From contig CM075775.1 in assembly GCA_037974665.1 (NCBI GenBank), forward strand, positions 66,634,311-66,698,310: 64,000 nucleotides of DNA. The letters run 5' to 3'. A program made the position numbers and the translations under genes. The number at the start of each line of letters is the position of its first letter. Position 1 is the stretch's first letter. A model generated the notes under the pieces. That model did no database searches. It saw only the letters and a program-made list of their open reading frames with translations, and was not told the DNA's origin. Positions 22,177-33,668 of the stretch are shown in pieces. The stretch is from Ehretia macrophylla (lineage: Eukaryota > Streptophyta > Magnoliopsida > Boraginales > Ehretiaceae).

Positions 22177-22734
22177 CTTTTCAATTTTTTTTGCCCGCGT
22201 TAGGGTTGCCAAGATACTTTATCCACCAAATCTCTATTATCGAATCCCATGGAACATTGGGCAAGACAACTTCGCTTAACGTAGAGGCCGGGCCCGCAAA
22301 ACGAGGGCGGAGGGTTTGTGACCAGGTCTCCGTTGCTCCGATGCCCAAAACTTTTTATCCGTAAGGAGTTACGCGGCACACAGCAGACCGTTGCAAAGCT
22401 CTCTGAGAGCTCTACGACGGGGGTAGATAGCTTGATTGCTGTGCCCATTTTTGGAGCCCAAAATAGAACGTTTTCATCAGTTTCCGGCCACATATCTTCT
22501 TTTGCCCTGTTTTTCTGTCCCGGATCGTACGTCGTGAGCTGTTAAAAGGATGACAACCTGACTCTCGGTACATCAGAGGGAAATACAACGTGTCGATATC
22601 ACGTCTTACGAGGATCCTGAGTTGTTGAAGCGGATGGGTTGTCGTTAAGCCCATTGGGCCTTTTGAATGCGCCATTTCTCTAGGCTGGCACTGTGAACTG
22701 TTAACATATATAGGAATTGTGCCCTCAACATGAC

Positions 22735-22853
22735 GGGTACAATCATACCAGCACTAATGCACCGGATCCCATCAGAACTCCGAAGTTAAGCGTGCTTGGG
22801 GGATAGTAGTACTAGGATGGGTGACCCCCTGGGAAGTCCTCGTGTTGCACCCC
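22735..22853 (+). rRNA. 5S rRNA gene B23, TATATA promoter
   Basis: Partner of B11, including C67G (GGGGGATAG). Confidence 0.93.
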
Positions 22854-23411
22854 CATTTCAATTTTTTTTGCCCGGGTTATGGTTGCCAAGATACTTTATC
22901 CACCAAATCTCTATTACCGAATCCCACGGAACATTGGGCAAGACAACTTCCCTTCACGTAGAGACCGGGCCGGCAAACCGAGGGCGTAGGGTTTGTGATC
23001 AGGTCTCTGTTGCTCCGGTGCCCATAACTTTTGTTTCGTAAGGTGTTACGTTGCGCACAGCATACCGTTGCAAAGCTCTCTGAGAGCTCTACGATGGGGG
23101 CAGCCAACTTGCTCGCTCTGCCCGTTTTTGGAGCCCAAAATTGAACGTTTTCATCAGTTTCAGGCCGCTTTTCTTCTTTTGCCCTGTTTTTCCATCCCGT
23201 ATCGTACGTCGTGAGCTGTTAAAAGGACGACAACCTGGCTCATGGTACATCAGAGGGCCCTACAACGTGTCGATATCACGTCTTGCGAGGATGAGGCGTC
23301 GTTGAAGTGGATGGGTTATCGTTAAGCCCATTGGGCCTTGTGAATGGACCATCTCTCTAGGCTGGCACTATGAACCGTTAACACATATAGGAAGTGTGCC
23401 CTCAACATGAC

Positions 23412-23526
23412 GGGTGCGATCATGCCAACATGCACCGGATCCCATCAGAACTCCGAAGTTAAGCGTGCTTGGGCGAGAGTAGTACTAGGATGGGTAACGC
23501 CCTAGGAAGTCCTCGTGTTGCACCCC
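23412..23526 (+). pseudogene. 5S gene B24 with 4-nt deletion
   Basis: Partner of B12 and B18 with the same deletion. Confidence 0.85.
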
Positions 23527-24084
23527 CTTTTCAATTTTTTTTGCCCTTGTTAGGGCTGCCAAGATACTTTATCCACCAAATCTCTATTACCGAATCCCAC
23601 AGAACATTGGGCAAGACAACTTCGCTTCACGTAGAGGCCGGGCCCGCAAACCGAGGGCGTAGACTTTGTGACCAGGTCTCCGTCGCTCCCGTGCCCATAA
23701 CTTTTGATCCGTAAGGAGTTACGCGGCGTACAGCATACCTTTGCAAAGCTCTCTGAGAGCTCTACGATGGGGAAAGCTAGCTTGCACACTGTGCCCCTTT
23801 TAGGAGCCCAAAATCAAACGTTTTCATAAGTTTCAGGCCACTTTTCTTCTTTTGCCCTATTTTTCCGTCCCGGATCGTACGTCGTTAGCTGTTAAAAGGA
23901 CGACAACCTGACTCGCGATACATCCGAAGGCCCTACAATGTGTCGATATCACGTCTTGCGAGGATGCTGCGTTGTTGAAGCGGATAGGTTGTCGTTAAGC
24001 CCATTGGGCCTTTTGAATGAGCCATCTCTCTAGGCTGCGACTGTGAACTGTTAACACATATAGGAATTGTGCCCTCAACATGAC

Positions 24085-24203
24085 GGGTGCGATCATACTA
24101 ACACTAATGCACCGGATCCCATCAGAACTCCGAAGTTAAGCGTGCTTGGGTGAGAGTAGTACTAGGATGGGTGACCCCTTGGGAAGTCCTCGTGTTGCAC
24201 CCC
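24085..24203 (+). rRNA. 5S rRNA gene B25
   Basis: Partner of B13, but T63 is intact (GTGCTTGGGTGAG), giving a better box A. Confidence 0.94.
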
Positions 24204-24761
24204 ATTTTCAATTTTTTTTGCCCCGGTTAGGGTTGCCAATATACTTTATCCACCAAATCTCTATTACCGAATCCCACGGAACATTGGACAAGACAATTTT
24301 GCTTCACGTAGATAGCGGGCCCGCAAACCGAGGGCGTAGGGTTTGTGACTAGGTCTCCGTCCCTCTGGTGCCCATAACTTTTGATACGTAAGGAGTTACA
24401 CGGCACACAGCATACCGTTGCCAAGCACTCTGAGAGCTCTACGACGGGGGCAGCCAGCTTGCTCGTTGTGACCCTTTTTGGAGCCCAAAATCGAACGTTT
24501 TCATCACTTTCAGGCCACTTTTCTTCTTTTGCCCTGTTTTTCCATCCTGGATCGTACGTCGTTGGCTGTTAAAAGGACGACGACCTGACTCGCGGGACAT
24601 CAGAGGGCCCTACAATGTGTCGATATCATGTCTTGCGAGGATGCTGCATTGTTGAAGCGGATGGGTTGTCGTTAAGCCCATTGGGCCTTTTGAATGGGCC
24701 ATCTCTCAAGGCCAGGACTGTGAACCGTTAACACATATAGGAATTGTGCCGTCAACATGAC

Positions 24762-24881
24762 GGGTGCGATCATACCTGCACTACTGCACCGGATCCCATC
24801 AGAACTCCGAAGTTAAGCGTGTTCGGGCGAGAGTAGTACTAGGATGGGTGACCCCCTGGGAAAGTCCTCGTGTTGCACCCC
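24762..24881 (+). rRNA. 5S rRNA gene B26, 120 bp with extra A
   Basis: Partner of B14. A16T and A23C; C61T and T63C in box A (GTGTTCGGG). The extra A is kept, but CTCG is normal. Confidence 0.92.
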
Positions 24882-25439
24882 CTTTTCAATTTTTTTTGCC
24901 CTGGTTAGGGATGGCAAGATACTTTATCCACCAAATCTCTATTACCGAATCGCACGAAACATTGAGCAAGACAACTTCACATCACGTGGAGGCCGGGCTT
25001 GTAAACCGAGGGCGTAGGGTTTGTGACCAGGTCTCCGTCGCTACGGTGCCCATAACTTTTGATTCGTAAGGAGTTACGCAGCGCACAGCATAACGTTGCA
25101 AAGCTCTCTTAGAGCTCTACGACGGGGACAGCCAGCTTGCTTACTGTGCCCCTTTTTGGAGCCTAAAATCGAACGTTTTCATCAGTTTCAAGCCACTTTT
25201 ATTCTTTTGCTCGATTTTTCAGTCCCGGATCGTACGTCGTGAGCTGTTAAAAGGATGGCAACCTGACTCGCGGGACATCAGAGGGCTCTACAACGGGTCG
25301 ATATCACGTCCTGCGAGGATGCTGCGTTGTTGAAGTGGATGGGTGGTCGTTAAGCCCATTGGGCCTTTTGAATAGGCCATCTCTCTAGGCTGGGACTGTG
25401 AACCGTTAACACAAATAGGAATTGTGCCCTCAACATGAC

Positions 25440-25558
25440 GGGTGCGATCATACCAGGAATAATGCACCGAATCCCATCAGAACTCCGAAGTTAAGCATGC
25501 TTGGGCGAGAGTAGTACTAGAATGGGTGACCCCCTGGGAAGTCCTCGTGTTGCACCCC
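25440..25558 (+). rRNA. 5S rRNA gene B27
   Basis: Partner of B21: C18G, C20A, G31A, G58A and G82A, with ACAAATAGG upstream. Confidence 0.93.
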
Positions 25559-26115
25559 CTTTTCAATTTTTTTTGCCCTGGTCAGGGTTGCCAAGATACT
25601 TTATCCCCCAAATCTCTATTACCGAATCCCACGGAACATTGGGCAAGACAACTTCGCTTCAGGTAGAGACCGAGCCCGCAAACCGAGGGCGTAAGGTTTG
25701 TCACCAGGTCTCTGTCGCTACGGTGTCCATAACTTTTGATCCGTAAGGAGTTTCGCGGTGCACAGCATACCGTTGCAAAGCTCTCTCATAGCTCTACGAC
25801 GGTGGTAGCCAACTTGCTCGCTTTGCCCATTTTGGAGCCCAAAATCGAACGTTTTCATCAATTTCAGGCTACTTTTATTCTTTTGCCCTGTTTTTCCGTC
25901 CCGGATCGTACGTCGTGAGCTATTAAAAGGACGACAACCTGACTCACGGTACATCAGAGAGACGTACAACGTGTCGATATCACGTCTTGCTAGGATGCTG
26001 CGTTGTTAAAGCGGATGGGTTGCCGTTAAGCCCATTGGGCCTTTTGAATGGGCCATCTCTGTAGGCTGACACTGTGAACCGTTAACACATATAAGAATTG
26101 AGCCCTCAACATAAC

Positions 26116-26234
26116 ATGTGCGATCATTTCAGCACTAACGCACCGGATCCCATCAGAACACCGAAGTTAAGCGTGCTTGGGCGAGAGTAGTACTAGGATA
26201 GGTGACCCCATGGGAAGTCCTCGTGTTGCACCCC
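26116..26234 (+). rRNA. 5S rRNA gene B28, 5' end altered
   Basis: The ATGTG start class, but box A is restored (AAGCGTGC). G85A and C95A. Confidence 0.91.
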
Positions 26235-26792
26235 CTTTTCAATTTTTTTTGCCCTGGTTAGGGTTGCCAAGATACTTTATCCACCAAATCTCTATTACCG
26301 AATCCCACGGAACATTGGGCAAGACAACTTCGCTTCACGTAGAGGCCGAGCCCGCAAAACGAGGGCGTAGGGTTTGTGACCCGGTCTCCGTTGCTCCGGT
26401 GCCCATAACTTTTGATACGTAAGGAGTTACGCGGCACACAGCAGACCGTTGCAAAGCTCTCTGAGAGCTCTACGACGGGGGTAGATAGCTTGATTGCTGT
26501 ACCCATTTTTGGAGCCCAAAATAGAACGTTTTCATCAGTTTCAGGCCACATTTCTTCTTTTGCCCTGTTTTTCCGTCCCGGATCGTACGTCGTGAGCAGT
26601 TAAAAGGATGACAACCTGACTCTCGGTACATCAGAGGGCCCAACAATGTGTCAATATCACGTCTTACGAGGATCCTGAGTTGTTGAAGCGGATGGGTTGT
26701 CGTTAAGCCCATTGGGCCTTTTGAATGTGCCATTTCTCTAGGCTGGCACTGTGAACTGTTAACATATATAGGAATTGTGCCCTCAACATGAC

Positions 26793-26911
26793 GGGTACAA
26801 TCATACCAGCACTAATGCACCGGATCCCATCAGAACTCCGAAGTTAAGCGTGCTTGGGCGATAGTAGTACTAGGATGGGTGACCCCCTGGGAAGTCCTCG
26901 TGTTGCACCCC
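26793..26911 (+). rRNA. 5S rRNA gene B29, TATATA promoter
   Basis: B11 class. G5A, G7A and G70T; box A and box C intact. Confidence 0.93.
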
Positions 26912-27469
26912 TATTTCAATTTTTTTTGCCCTGGTTATGGTTGCCAAGATACTTTATCCACCAAATCTCTATTACCGAATCCCACGGAACATTGGGCAAG
27001 ACAACTTCCCTTCACGTAGAGACCGGGCCGGCAAACCGAGGGCGTAGGGTTTGTGATCAGGTCTCTATCGCTCCGGTGCCCATAACTTTTGTTTCGTAAG
27101 GAGTTACGCTGCGCACAGCATACCATTGCAAAGCTCTCTGAGAGCTCTACGATGGGGGCAGCCAGCTTGCTCACTTTGCCCATTTTTGGAGCACAAAATC
27201 TAACGTTTTCATCAGTTTTAGGCCGCTTTTCTTCTTTAGCCCTATTTTTCCGTCCCGGATCGTACGTCGTGAGCTGTTAAAAGGACAACAACCTGACTCA
27301 TGGTACATCAAAGGATCCTACAACGTGTCGATATCACGTCTTGCGAAGATGGGGCGTTGTTGAAGTGGATGGGTTATTGTTAAGCCCATTGGGCCTTTTG
27401 AATGGACCATCTCTCTAGGCTGGCACTGTGAACCGTTAACACATATAGGAATTGTGCCCTCAACATGAC

Positions 27470-27584
27470 GGGTGCGATCATGCCAGCATGCACCGGATCC
27501 CATCAGAACTCCGAAGTTAAGCGTGCTTGGACGAGAGTAGTACTAGGATGGGTAACGCCCTAGGAAGTCCTCGTGTTGCACCCC
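27470..27584 (+). pseudogene. 5S gene B30 with 4-nt deletion
   Basis: The last member of the B12 class (GCCAGCATGCACC). The spacer after it switches repeat class. Confidence 0.85.
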
Positions 27585-28141
27585 CTTTTCAATTTTTTTT
27601 GCCCTTGTTAGGGTTGCCAAGATACTTTATCCACCAAATCTCTATTACCGAATCCCACGGAACATTGGGCAAGACAACTTCGCTTCACGTAGAGGCCGGG
27701 CCCGCAAAACGAGGGCGTAGGGTTTGTGACCAGGTCTCCGTTGCTCCGGTGCCCATAACTTTTAATCTGTAAGGAGTTATGCGGCACACAGCAGACCGTT
27801 GCAAAGCTCTCTGAGAGCTCTACGACGGGGGTAGATAGCTTGATTGCTTTGCCCATTTTTGGAGCCTAAAACCGAACGTTTTCATCAGTTTCAGGCCACT
27901 TTTCTTCTTTTGCCCTATTTTTCATCCCGGATCATACGTCGTGAGCTGTTAAAGGGATTACAACCTGACTTGCTGTACATCAGAGGGCCCTACAACGTGT
28001 CGATATCACGTCTTACGAGGATCTTGCGTTGTTGAAGCGGATGGGTTGTCGTTAAGCCCATTGGGCCTTTTGAATGGGCCATCTCTCTAGGCTGGCACTG
28101 TGAACTGTTAACATATATAGGAATTGTGCCCTCAACATGAC

Positions 28142-28260
28142 AGGTGTGATTATACCAGAACTAATGCACTGGATCCCATCAGAACTCCGAAGTTAAGCGT
28201 GCTTGGGCGAGAGTAGTTCTAGGATGGGTGACCCCCTGAGAAGTCCTCGTGTTGCACCCC
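28142..28260 (+). rRNA. 5S rRNA gene B31, TATATA promoter
   Basis: G1A, C6T, C10T, C18A, C29T, A77T and G98A; box A and box C intact. Confidence 0.93.
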
Positions 28261-28818
28261 CTTTTCAATTTTTTTTTCCCTAGTTAGGGTTGCCAAGATA
28301 CTTTATCCACCAAATCTCTATTACCGAATCCCACGAAACATTGGGCAAAACAACTTCGCTTCACGTAGAGGCCGAGCCCGCAAACCGAGGATGTGGGGTT
28401 TGTGACCAGGTCGCCGTCGCTCTGGTGCCCATAACTTTTGATCTGTAAGGAGTTATGCGGCGCACAGCATACCATTGCAAAGCTCTCTAAGAGGTCTACG
28501 ACGGGGGTAGCCAGCTTGCTTGCTGTGCCCCTGTTTGGAGCCCAAAATCGAACGTTTTCATCAGTTTCAGGCCACTTTTGTTCTTTTGCTCTATTTTTCG
28601 GTCCCGGATCGTACGTCGTGAGCTGTTAAAAGGACGACAACCTGACTCGCGGGACATCAGGGGGCCCTACAACGTGTCGATATCACGTCTAGCGAGGATG
28701 CTACGTTGTTGAAGCGGATGGGTTGTCATTAAGCCCATTGGGCCTTTTGAATGGGCCATCTCTCTAGGCTGGGACTATGAACCGTCAACACATATAGGAA
28801 TTGTGCCCTCAACATGAC

Positions 28819-28937
28819 GGGAGCGATCATACAAGCACTAATGCACCGAATCCCATCAGAACTCCGAAGTTAAGCGTGCTTGGGCGAGAGTAGTTCTAGG
28901 ATGGGTGACCCCATGAGAAGTCCTCGTGTTGCACCCG
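28819..28937 (+). rRNA. 5S rRNA gene B32
   Basis: T4A, C15A, G31A, A77T, C95A and G98A; ends CACCCG. Box A and box C intact. T4A breaks a helix I pair. Confidence 0.92.
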
Positions 28938-29494
28938 CTTTTCAATTTTTTTTCCCTAGTTAGGGTTGCCAAGATACTTTATCCACCAAATCTCTATTAT
29001 CGAATCCCACGGAACATTGGCCAAGACAATTTCGCTTCACGTAGATAGCGGGCCCGCAAACCGAGGGCGTAGGGTTTGTGACTAGGTCTCCGTCCCTCCG
29101 GTGCCCATAACTTTTGATACTTAAGGAGTTACACGGCGCACAGCATACCGTTGCAAAGCACTCTGAGAGCTCTACGACGGGGGCAAGAAGCTTGCTCGCT
29201 ATGCCCCTTTTTGGAGCCCAAAATCGAACGTTTTCATCATTTTCAGGCCATTTTTCTTCTTTTGCCCTGTTTTTCCATCCTGGATCGTACGTCGTGAGCT
29301 GTTAAAAGGACAACGACCTGACTCGCGGGACATTAGAGGGCCCTACAACGTGTCGATATCACATTTTGCGAGGTTGCTGCGTTGTTGAAGCGGATAGGTT
29401 ATCGTTAAGCCCATTGGGCCTTTTGAATGGGCCATCTCTCTAGGCCGGGACTGTGAACCATTAACACATATAAGAATTGTGCCCTCAACATGAC

Positions 29495-29613
29495 GGGTGC
29501 GATCATACCTGCACTAATGCACCGAATCCCATCAGAACTCCGAAGTTATGCGTGCTTGGGCGAGAGTAGTACTAGAATGGGTGACCCCCTGGGAAGTCCT
29601 CGTGTTGCACCCC
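29495..29613 (+). rRNA. 5S rRNA gene B33
   Basis: A16T, G31A, A55T in box A (TTATGCG) and G82A in box C. Confidence 0.93.
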
Positions 29614-30167
29614 ATTTTCAATTTTTTTTGCCCTGGTTAGGGTTGCTAAGATACTTTATCCCCCAAATCTCTATTACCGAAACCCACGGAACATTGGGCA
29701 AGACAACTTCGCTTCAGGTAGAGGCCGGGCCCGCAAACCGAGGGCGTAGGGTTTGTGACCAAGTCTCTGTCTCTCCGGTGTCCATAACTTTTGATCCGTA
29801 AGGAGTTACGCGGTGCACAGCATACCGTTGCAAAGCACTCTGAGAGCTCTACGATGAGGGCAGCCAGCTTGCTTGCTGTGCCCCTTTTTGGAGCCCAAAA
29901 TCGAACGTTTTCATCAATTTCAGGCCACTTTTGTTCTTTTGCTCTATTTTTCAATCCCGGATCGTACGTCGTGAGCTGTTAAAAGGACGGCAACCTGACA
30001 CGCGGGACTTCAGAGGGCTCTACATCGTGTCGATATCACGTCTTGCGAGGATGCTGCGTTGTTGAAGCGGATGGGTTGTCGTTAAGCCCATTGGGCTGAA
30101 TAGGCCATCTCTCAAGGCTGGGACTGTGAACCGTTAACACAGATAGGAATTGTGCCCTCAACATGAT

Positions 30168-30286
30168 GGGTGCGATCATACCAGGAATAATGCACCTTAT
30201 CCCATCAGAACTCCGAAGTTATGCGTGCTTGGGCGAGAGTAGTACTAGAATGGGTGACCCCATGGGAAGTCCTCGTGTTGCACCCC
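30168..30286 (+). rRNA. 5S rRNA gene B34
   Basis: C18G, C20A, G30T, G31T, A55T, G82A and C95A. The upstream element is ACAGATAGG. Confidence 0.92.
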
Positions 30287-30842
30287 CTTTTCAATTTTTT
30301 TTGCCCTGGTTAGGGTTCCCAAGATACTTTATCCCCCAAATCTTTATTACCGAATCCCACGGAACATTGGGCAAGACAACTTCGCTTCAGGTAGAGACCT
30401 GGCCCGCAAACCGAGGGCGTAGGGTTTGTGACCAGGTCTCCGTCTCTCCGGTGTCCATAACTTTTGATGCGTAAGGAGTTTCGCGGTGCACAGCATACCG
30501 TTGCAAAGCTCTCTCATAGCTCTACGACGGTGGTAGCCAACTTGCTCGCTGTGCCAATTTTGGAGCCCAAAAATGAACGTTTTCATTAATTTCAGGCCAC
30601 TTTTACTCTTTTGCCCTGTTTTTCCGTCCCGGATCGTACGTCGTTAGTTGTTAAAAGGACGACAACCTGACTCGCGGTACATCAGAGGGACGTACAACGT
30701 GTTGATATCACGTCTTGCGAGGATGCTGCGTTGTTAAAGCGCATGGGTTGCCGTTAACCCATTGGGCCTTTTGAATGGGCCACCTTTGTAGGCTGACACT
30801 GTGAACCGTTAACACATATAAGAATTGAGCCCTCAACATAAC

Positions 30843-30961
30843 ATGTGCGATCATTTCAGCACTAACGCACCGGATCCTATCAGAACTCCGAAGTTAAGCG
30901 TGCTTGGACGAGGGTAGTACTAGGATGGGTGACCCCCTGGGAAGTCTGCGTGTTGCACCCC
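30843..30961 (+). rRNA. 5S rRNA gene B35, 5' end altered
   Basis: ATGTG start class. C36T, G66A and A71G, and AAGTCTGCG in place of AAGTCCTCG. Confidence 0.9.
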
Positions 30962-31518
30962 CTTTTCAATTTTTTTTGCCCTGGTTAGGGTTGCCAAGGT
31001 ACTTTATCCACCAAATCTCTTTACCGAATCCCACGGAAAATTGGGCAAGACGACTTTGCTTCACGTAGAGGCCGGGCCCGTAAACAGAGGGCGTAGGGTT
31101 TGTGACCAGGTCTCCGTCGCTCCGGTGCCAATAACTTTTGATCCGTAAGGAGTTACGCGGCGCACAGCATACCATTGCAAAGCTCTCTGAGAGCTCTACG
31201 ACGGGGGTAGCCAGCTTGATTGCTGTGCCCATTTTTGGAGCCCAAAATAGAATGTTTTCATCTGTTTCAGGCCACATTTCTTCTTTTTCCATGTTTTTTC
31301 GTCCCGGATCGTACGTCGTGAGCTGTTAAAAGGATGACAACCTGACTCTCGGTACATCAGAGGGCCTTACAACGTGTCGATATCACGTCTTACGAGGATC
31401 CTGAGTTGTTGAAGCGGATGGGTTGTCGTTAAGCCCATTGGGCCTTTTGAATGCGCCATTTCTCTAGGCTGGCACTGTGAACTGTTAACATATATAGGAA
31501 TTGTGCCCTCAACATGAC

Positions 31519-31637
31519 GGGTGCGATTATACCAGCACTAATGCACCGGATCCCATCAGAACTCCGAAGTTAAGCGTGCTTGGGCGGGAGTAGTTCTAGG
31601 ATGGGTGACCCCCTGAGAAGTCCTCGTGTTGCACCCC
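31519..31637 (+). rRNA. 5S rRNA gene B36, TATATA promoter
   Basis: C10T, A69G, A77T and G98A; box A and box C intact. Partner of B31. Confidence 0.94.
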
Positions 31638-32194
31638 CTTTTCAATTTTTTTTCCCTAGTTAGGGTTGCCAAGATACTTTATCCACCAAATCTCTATTAC
31701 CGAATTCCACGGAACATTGGGCAAAACAACTTCGCTTCACGTAGAGGCCGAGCCCGCAAACCGAGGAAGTGGGGTTTGTGACCAGGTCTCCGTCGCTCTG
31801 GTGCCCATAACTTTTGATCCGTAAGGAGTTATGCGGCGCACAGCATACCATTGCAAAGCTCTCTAAGAGCTCTACGACGGGGGTAGCGAGCTTGCTCGCT
31901 GTGCCCCTGTTTGGAGCCCAAAATCGAACGTTTTCTTCAGTTTCAGGCCACTTTTGTTCTTTTGCTCTATTTTTCGGTCCCGGATCGTACGCCATCAGCT
32001 ACTAAAAGGACGACAACCTGACTCGCGGGACATCAGAGGGCCCTACAACGTGTCGATCTCACGTCTAGCGAGGATGCTACGTTGTTAAAGCGGATGGGTT
32101 GTCGTTTAGCCCATTGGGCCTTTTCAATGGGCCATCTCTCTAGGCTGGGACTGTGAACCGTTAACACATATAGGAATTGTGCCCTAAACATGAC

Positions 32195-32313
32195 GGGAGC
32201 GATCATACCAGCACTAATGCACCGAATCCCATCAGAACTCCGAAGTTAAGCGTGCTTGGGCGAGAGTAGTACTAGGATGGGTGACCCCATGGGAAGTCCT
32301 CGTGTTGCACCCC
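32195..32313 (+). rRNA. 5S rRNA gene B37, near consensus
   Basis: Only T4A, G31A and C95A; all internal promoter boxes intact and ACATATAGG upstream. One of the best candidates for an active gene here. Confidence 0.95.
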
Positions 32314-32870
32314 CTTTTCAAGTTTTTTGCCCTGGTTAGGGTTGCCAAGATACTTTATCCACCAAATCTCTATTACCGAATCCCACGGAACAATGGGCAA
32401 GACAATTTCGCTTCACGTAGATAGCGGGCCCGCAAACCGAGGGCGTAGGGTTTGTGACTAGGTCTCCGTCCCTCCGGTGCCCATAACTTTTGATACTTAA
32501 GGAGTTACACGGCGCACAGCATACCGTTGCAAAGCTCACTGAGAGCTCTACGACTGGGGTAACCAGCTTGCTCGCTGTGCCCCTTTTTGGAGCCAAAAAT
32601 CGAACGTTTTCATCATTTTCAGGCCACTTTGCTCCTTTTGCCCTGTTTTTCCATCCTGGATCGTACATCGTGAGCTGTTAAAAGGACAACGACCTGACTC
32701 GCGGGACATCAGAGGGCCCTACAACGTGTCGATATCACATTTTGCGAGGTTGCTACGTTGTTGAAGCGGATAGGTTATCGTTAAGCCCATTGGGCCTTTT
32801 GAATGGGCCATCTCTCTAGGCCGGGACTGTGAACCGTTAACACATATAAGAATTGTGCCCTCAACATGAC

Positions 32871-32989
32871 GGGTGCAATCATACCTGCACTAATGCACCG
32901 AATCCCATCAGAACTCCGAAGTTATGCGTGCTTGGGCGAGAGTAGTACTAGAATGGGTGACCCCTTGGGAAGTCCTCGTGTTGCACCCC
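32871..32989 (+). rRNA. 5S rRNA gene B38
   Basis: G7A, A16T, G31A, A55T, G82A and C95T. Partner of B33. Confidence 0.93.
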
Positions 32990-33549
32990 CTTTTCAATTT
33001 TTGTTTGCCCTGGTTAGGGTTGCCAAGATACTTTATCCCCCAAATCTCTATTACCGAATCCCACGGAACATTGGGCAAGACAACTTCGCTTCAGGTAGAG
33101 GCCGGGCCCGCAAACCGAGGGCGTAGGGTTTGTGACAAGGTCTCCGTCGCTCCGGTGCCCATAACTTTTGATCCGTATGGAGTTTCGCAGCGCACAACAT
33201 ACCGTTGCAAAGCTCTTTGATAGCTCTACGACGGTGGCAGCCAACTTGCTCGCTGTGCCCATTTTGAAGCCCAAAATCGAACATTTTCATCAGTTTCAGG
33301 CCACTTTTATTCTTTTGCCATGTTTTTCCGTCTCGGATCGTACGTCGTGAATTGTTAAAAGGTCGACAACCTGACTCACGGTACATCAGAGGGACCTACC
33401 ACGTGTCGATATCACGTCTTGCGAGGATGCTGCGTTGTTGAAGCGGATGGGTTGTCGTTAAGCCCATTGGGCCTTTTGAATGGGCCATCTCTGTAGGCTG
33501 GCACTGTGAACCGTTAACACATATAAGAATTTTGTGCCTTCAACATAAC

Positions 33550-33668
33550 ATGTGCGATCATTCCAGCACTAATGCACCGGATCCCATCAGAACTCCGAAG
33601 TTAAGCGTGCTTGGGCGAGAGTAGTACTAGGAGGGGAGACCCCTTGGGAAGTCCTCGTGTTGCACGCC
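33550..33668 (+). rRNA. 5S rRNA gene B39, box C altered
   Basis: ATGTG start, then near-normal 5' half. Box C reads GGAGGGGAGACC (T84G, T88A). The spacer after it is short. Confidence 0.91.

Larger units (their letters stand above)
20704..24761 (+). repeat. Six-gene higher-order repeat, copy 3 (B20-B25)
   Basis: Exactly 4,058 bp, with all six gene starts in register with copies 1 and 2. It shares the rare marks with both, and is closest to copy 2 by eye (for example the CACTACAGCACC / CACTACTGCACC neighbourhood and ACAAATAGG before B21). Confidence 0.96.
24762..27640 (+). repeat. Six-gene higher-order repeat, copy 4 (partial, B26-B30)
   Basis: Five genes stay in 4,058-bp register. In the spacer after B30 the sequence begins as the B24 class (GCCCTTGTTAGGG) and then becomes the B28 class (CAAAACGAGGGCG, CACACAGCAGACCG, GTAGATAGCTTGATTGC). 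The block therefore ends by a switch between two positions of the same repeat. Confidence 0.9.
28142..31518 (+). repeat. Five-gene repeat block, copy 1 (B31-B35)
   Basis: Offset of 3,376-3,377 bp to the next copy. Marks: GTAGTTCTAGG (B31), GGGAGCGATC (B32), TTATGCGTGC (B33, also B34), GGAATAATGC (B34), ATGTGCGATCATTTC (B35). Confidence 0.82.

Noticed and set aside
12650-27640. The 4,058-bp repeat as a simple assembly duplication.
   Set aside because: Copies carry many private single-base differences and the fourth ends in a mosaic, so they are distinct sequences. Raw reads would still be needed to be certain.
31660-31995. Minus-strand open frames up to 119 codons across spacer and gene (also 49,498-49,857, 45,241-44,906).
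   Set aside because: They are antisense readings of the same repeat unit. Length reflects chance absence of stops in a few copies, and there is no start context or domain.
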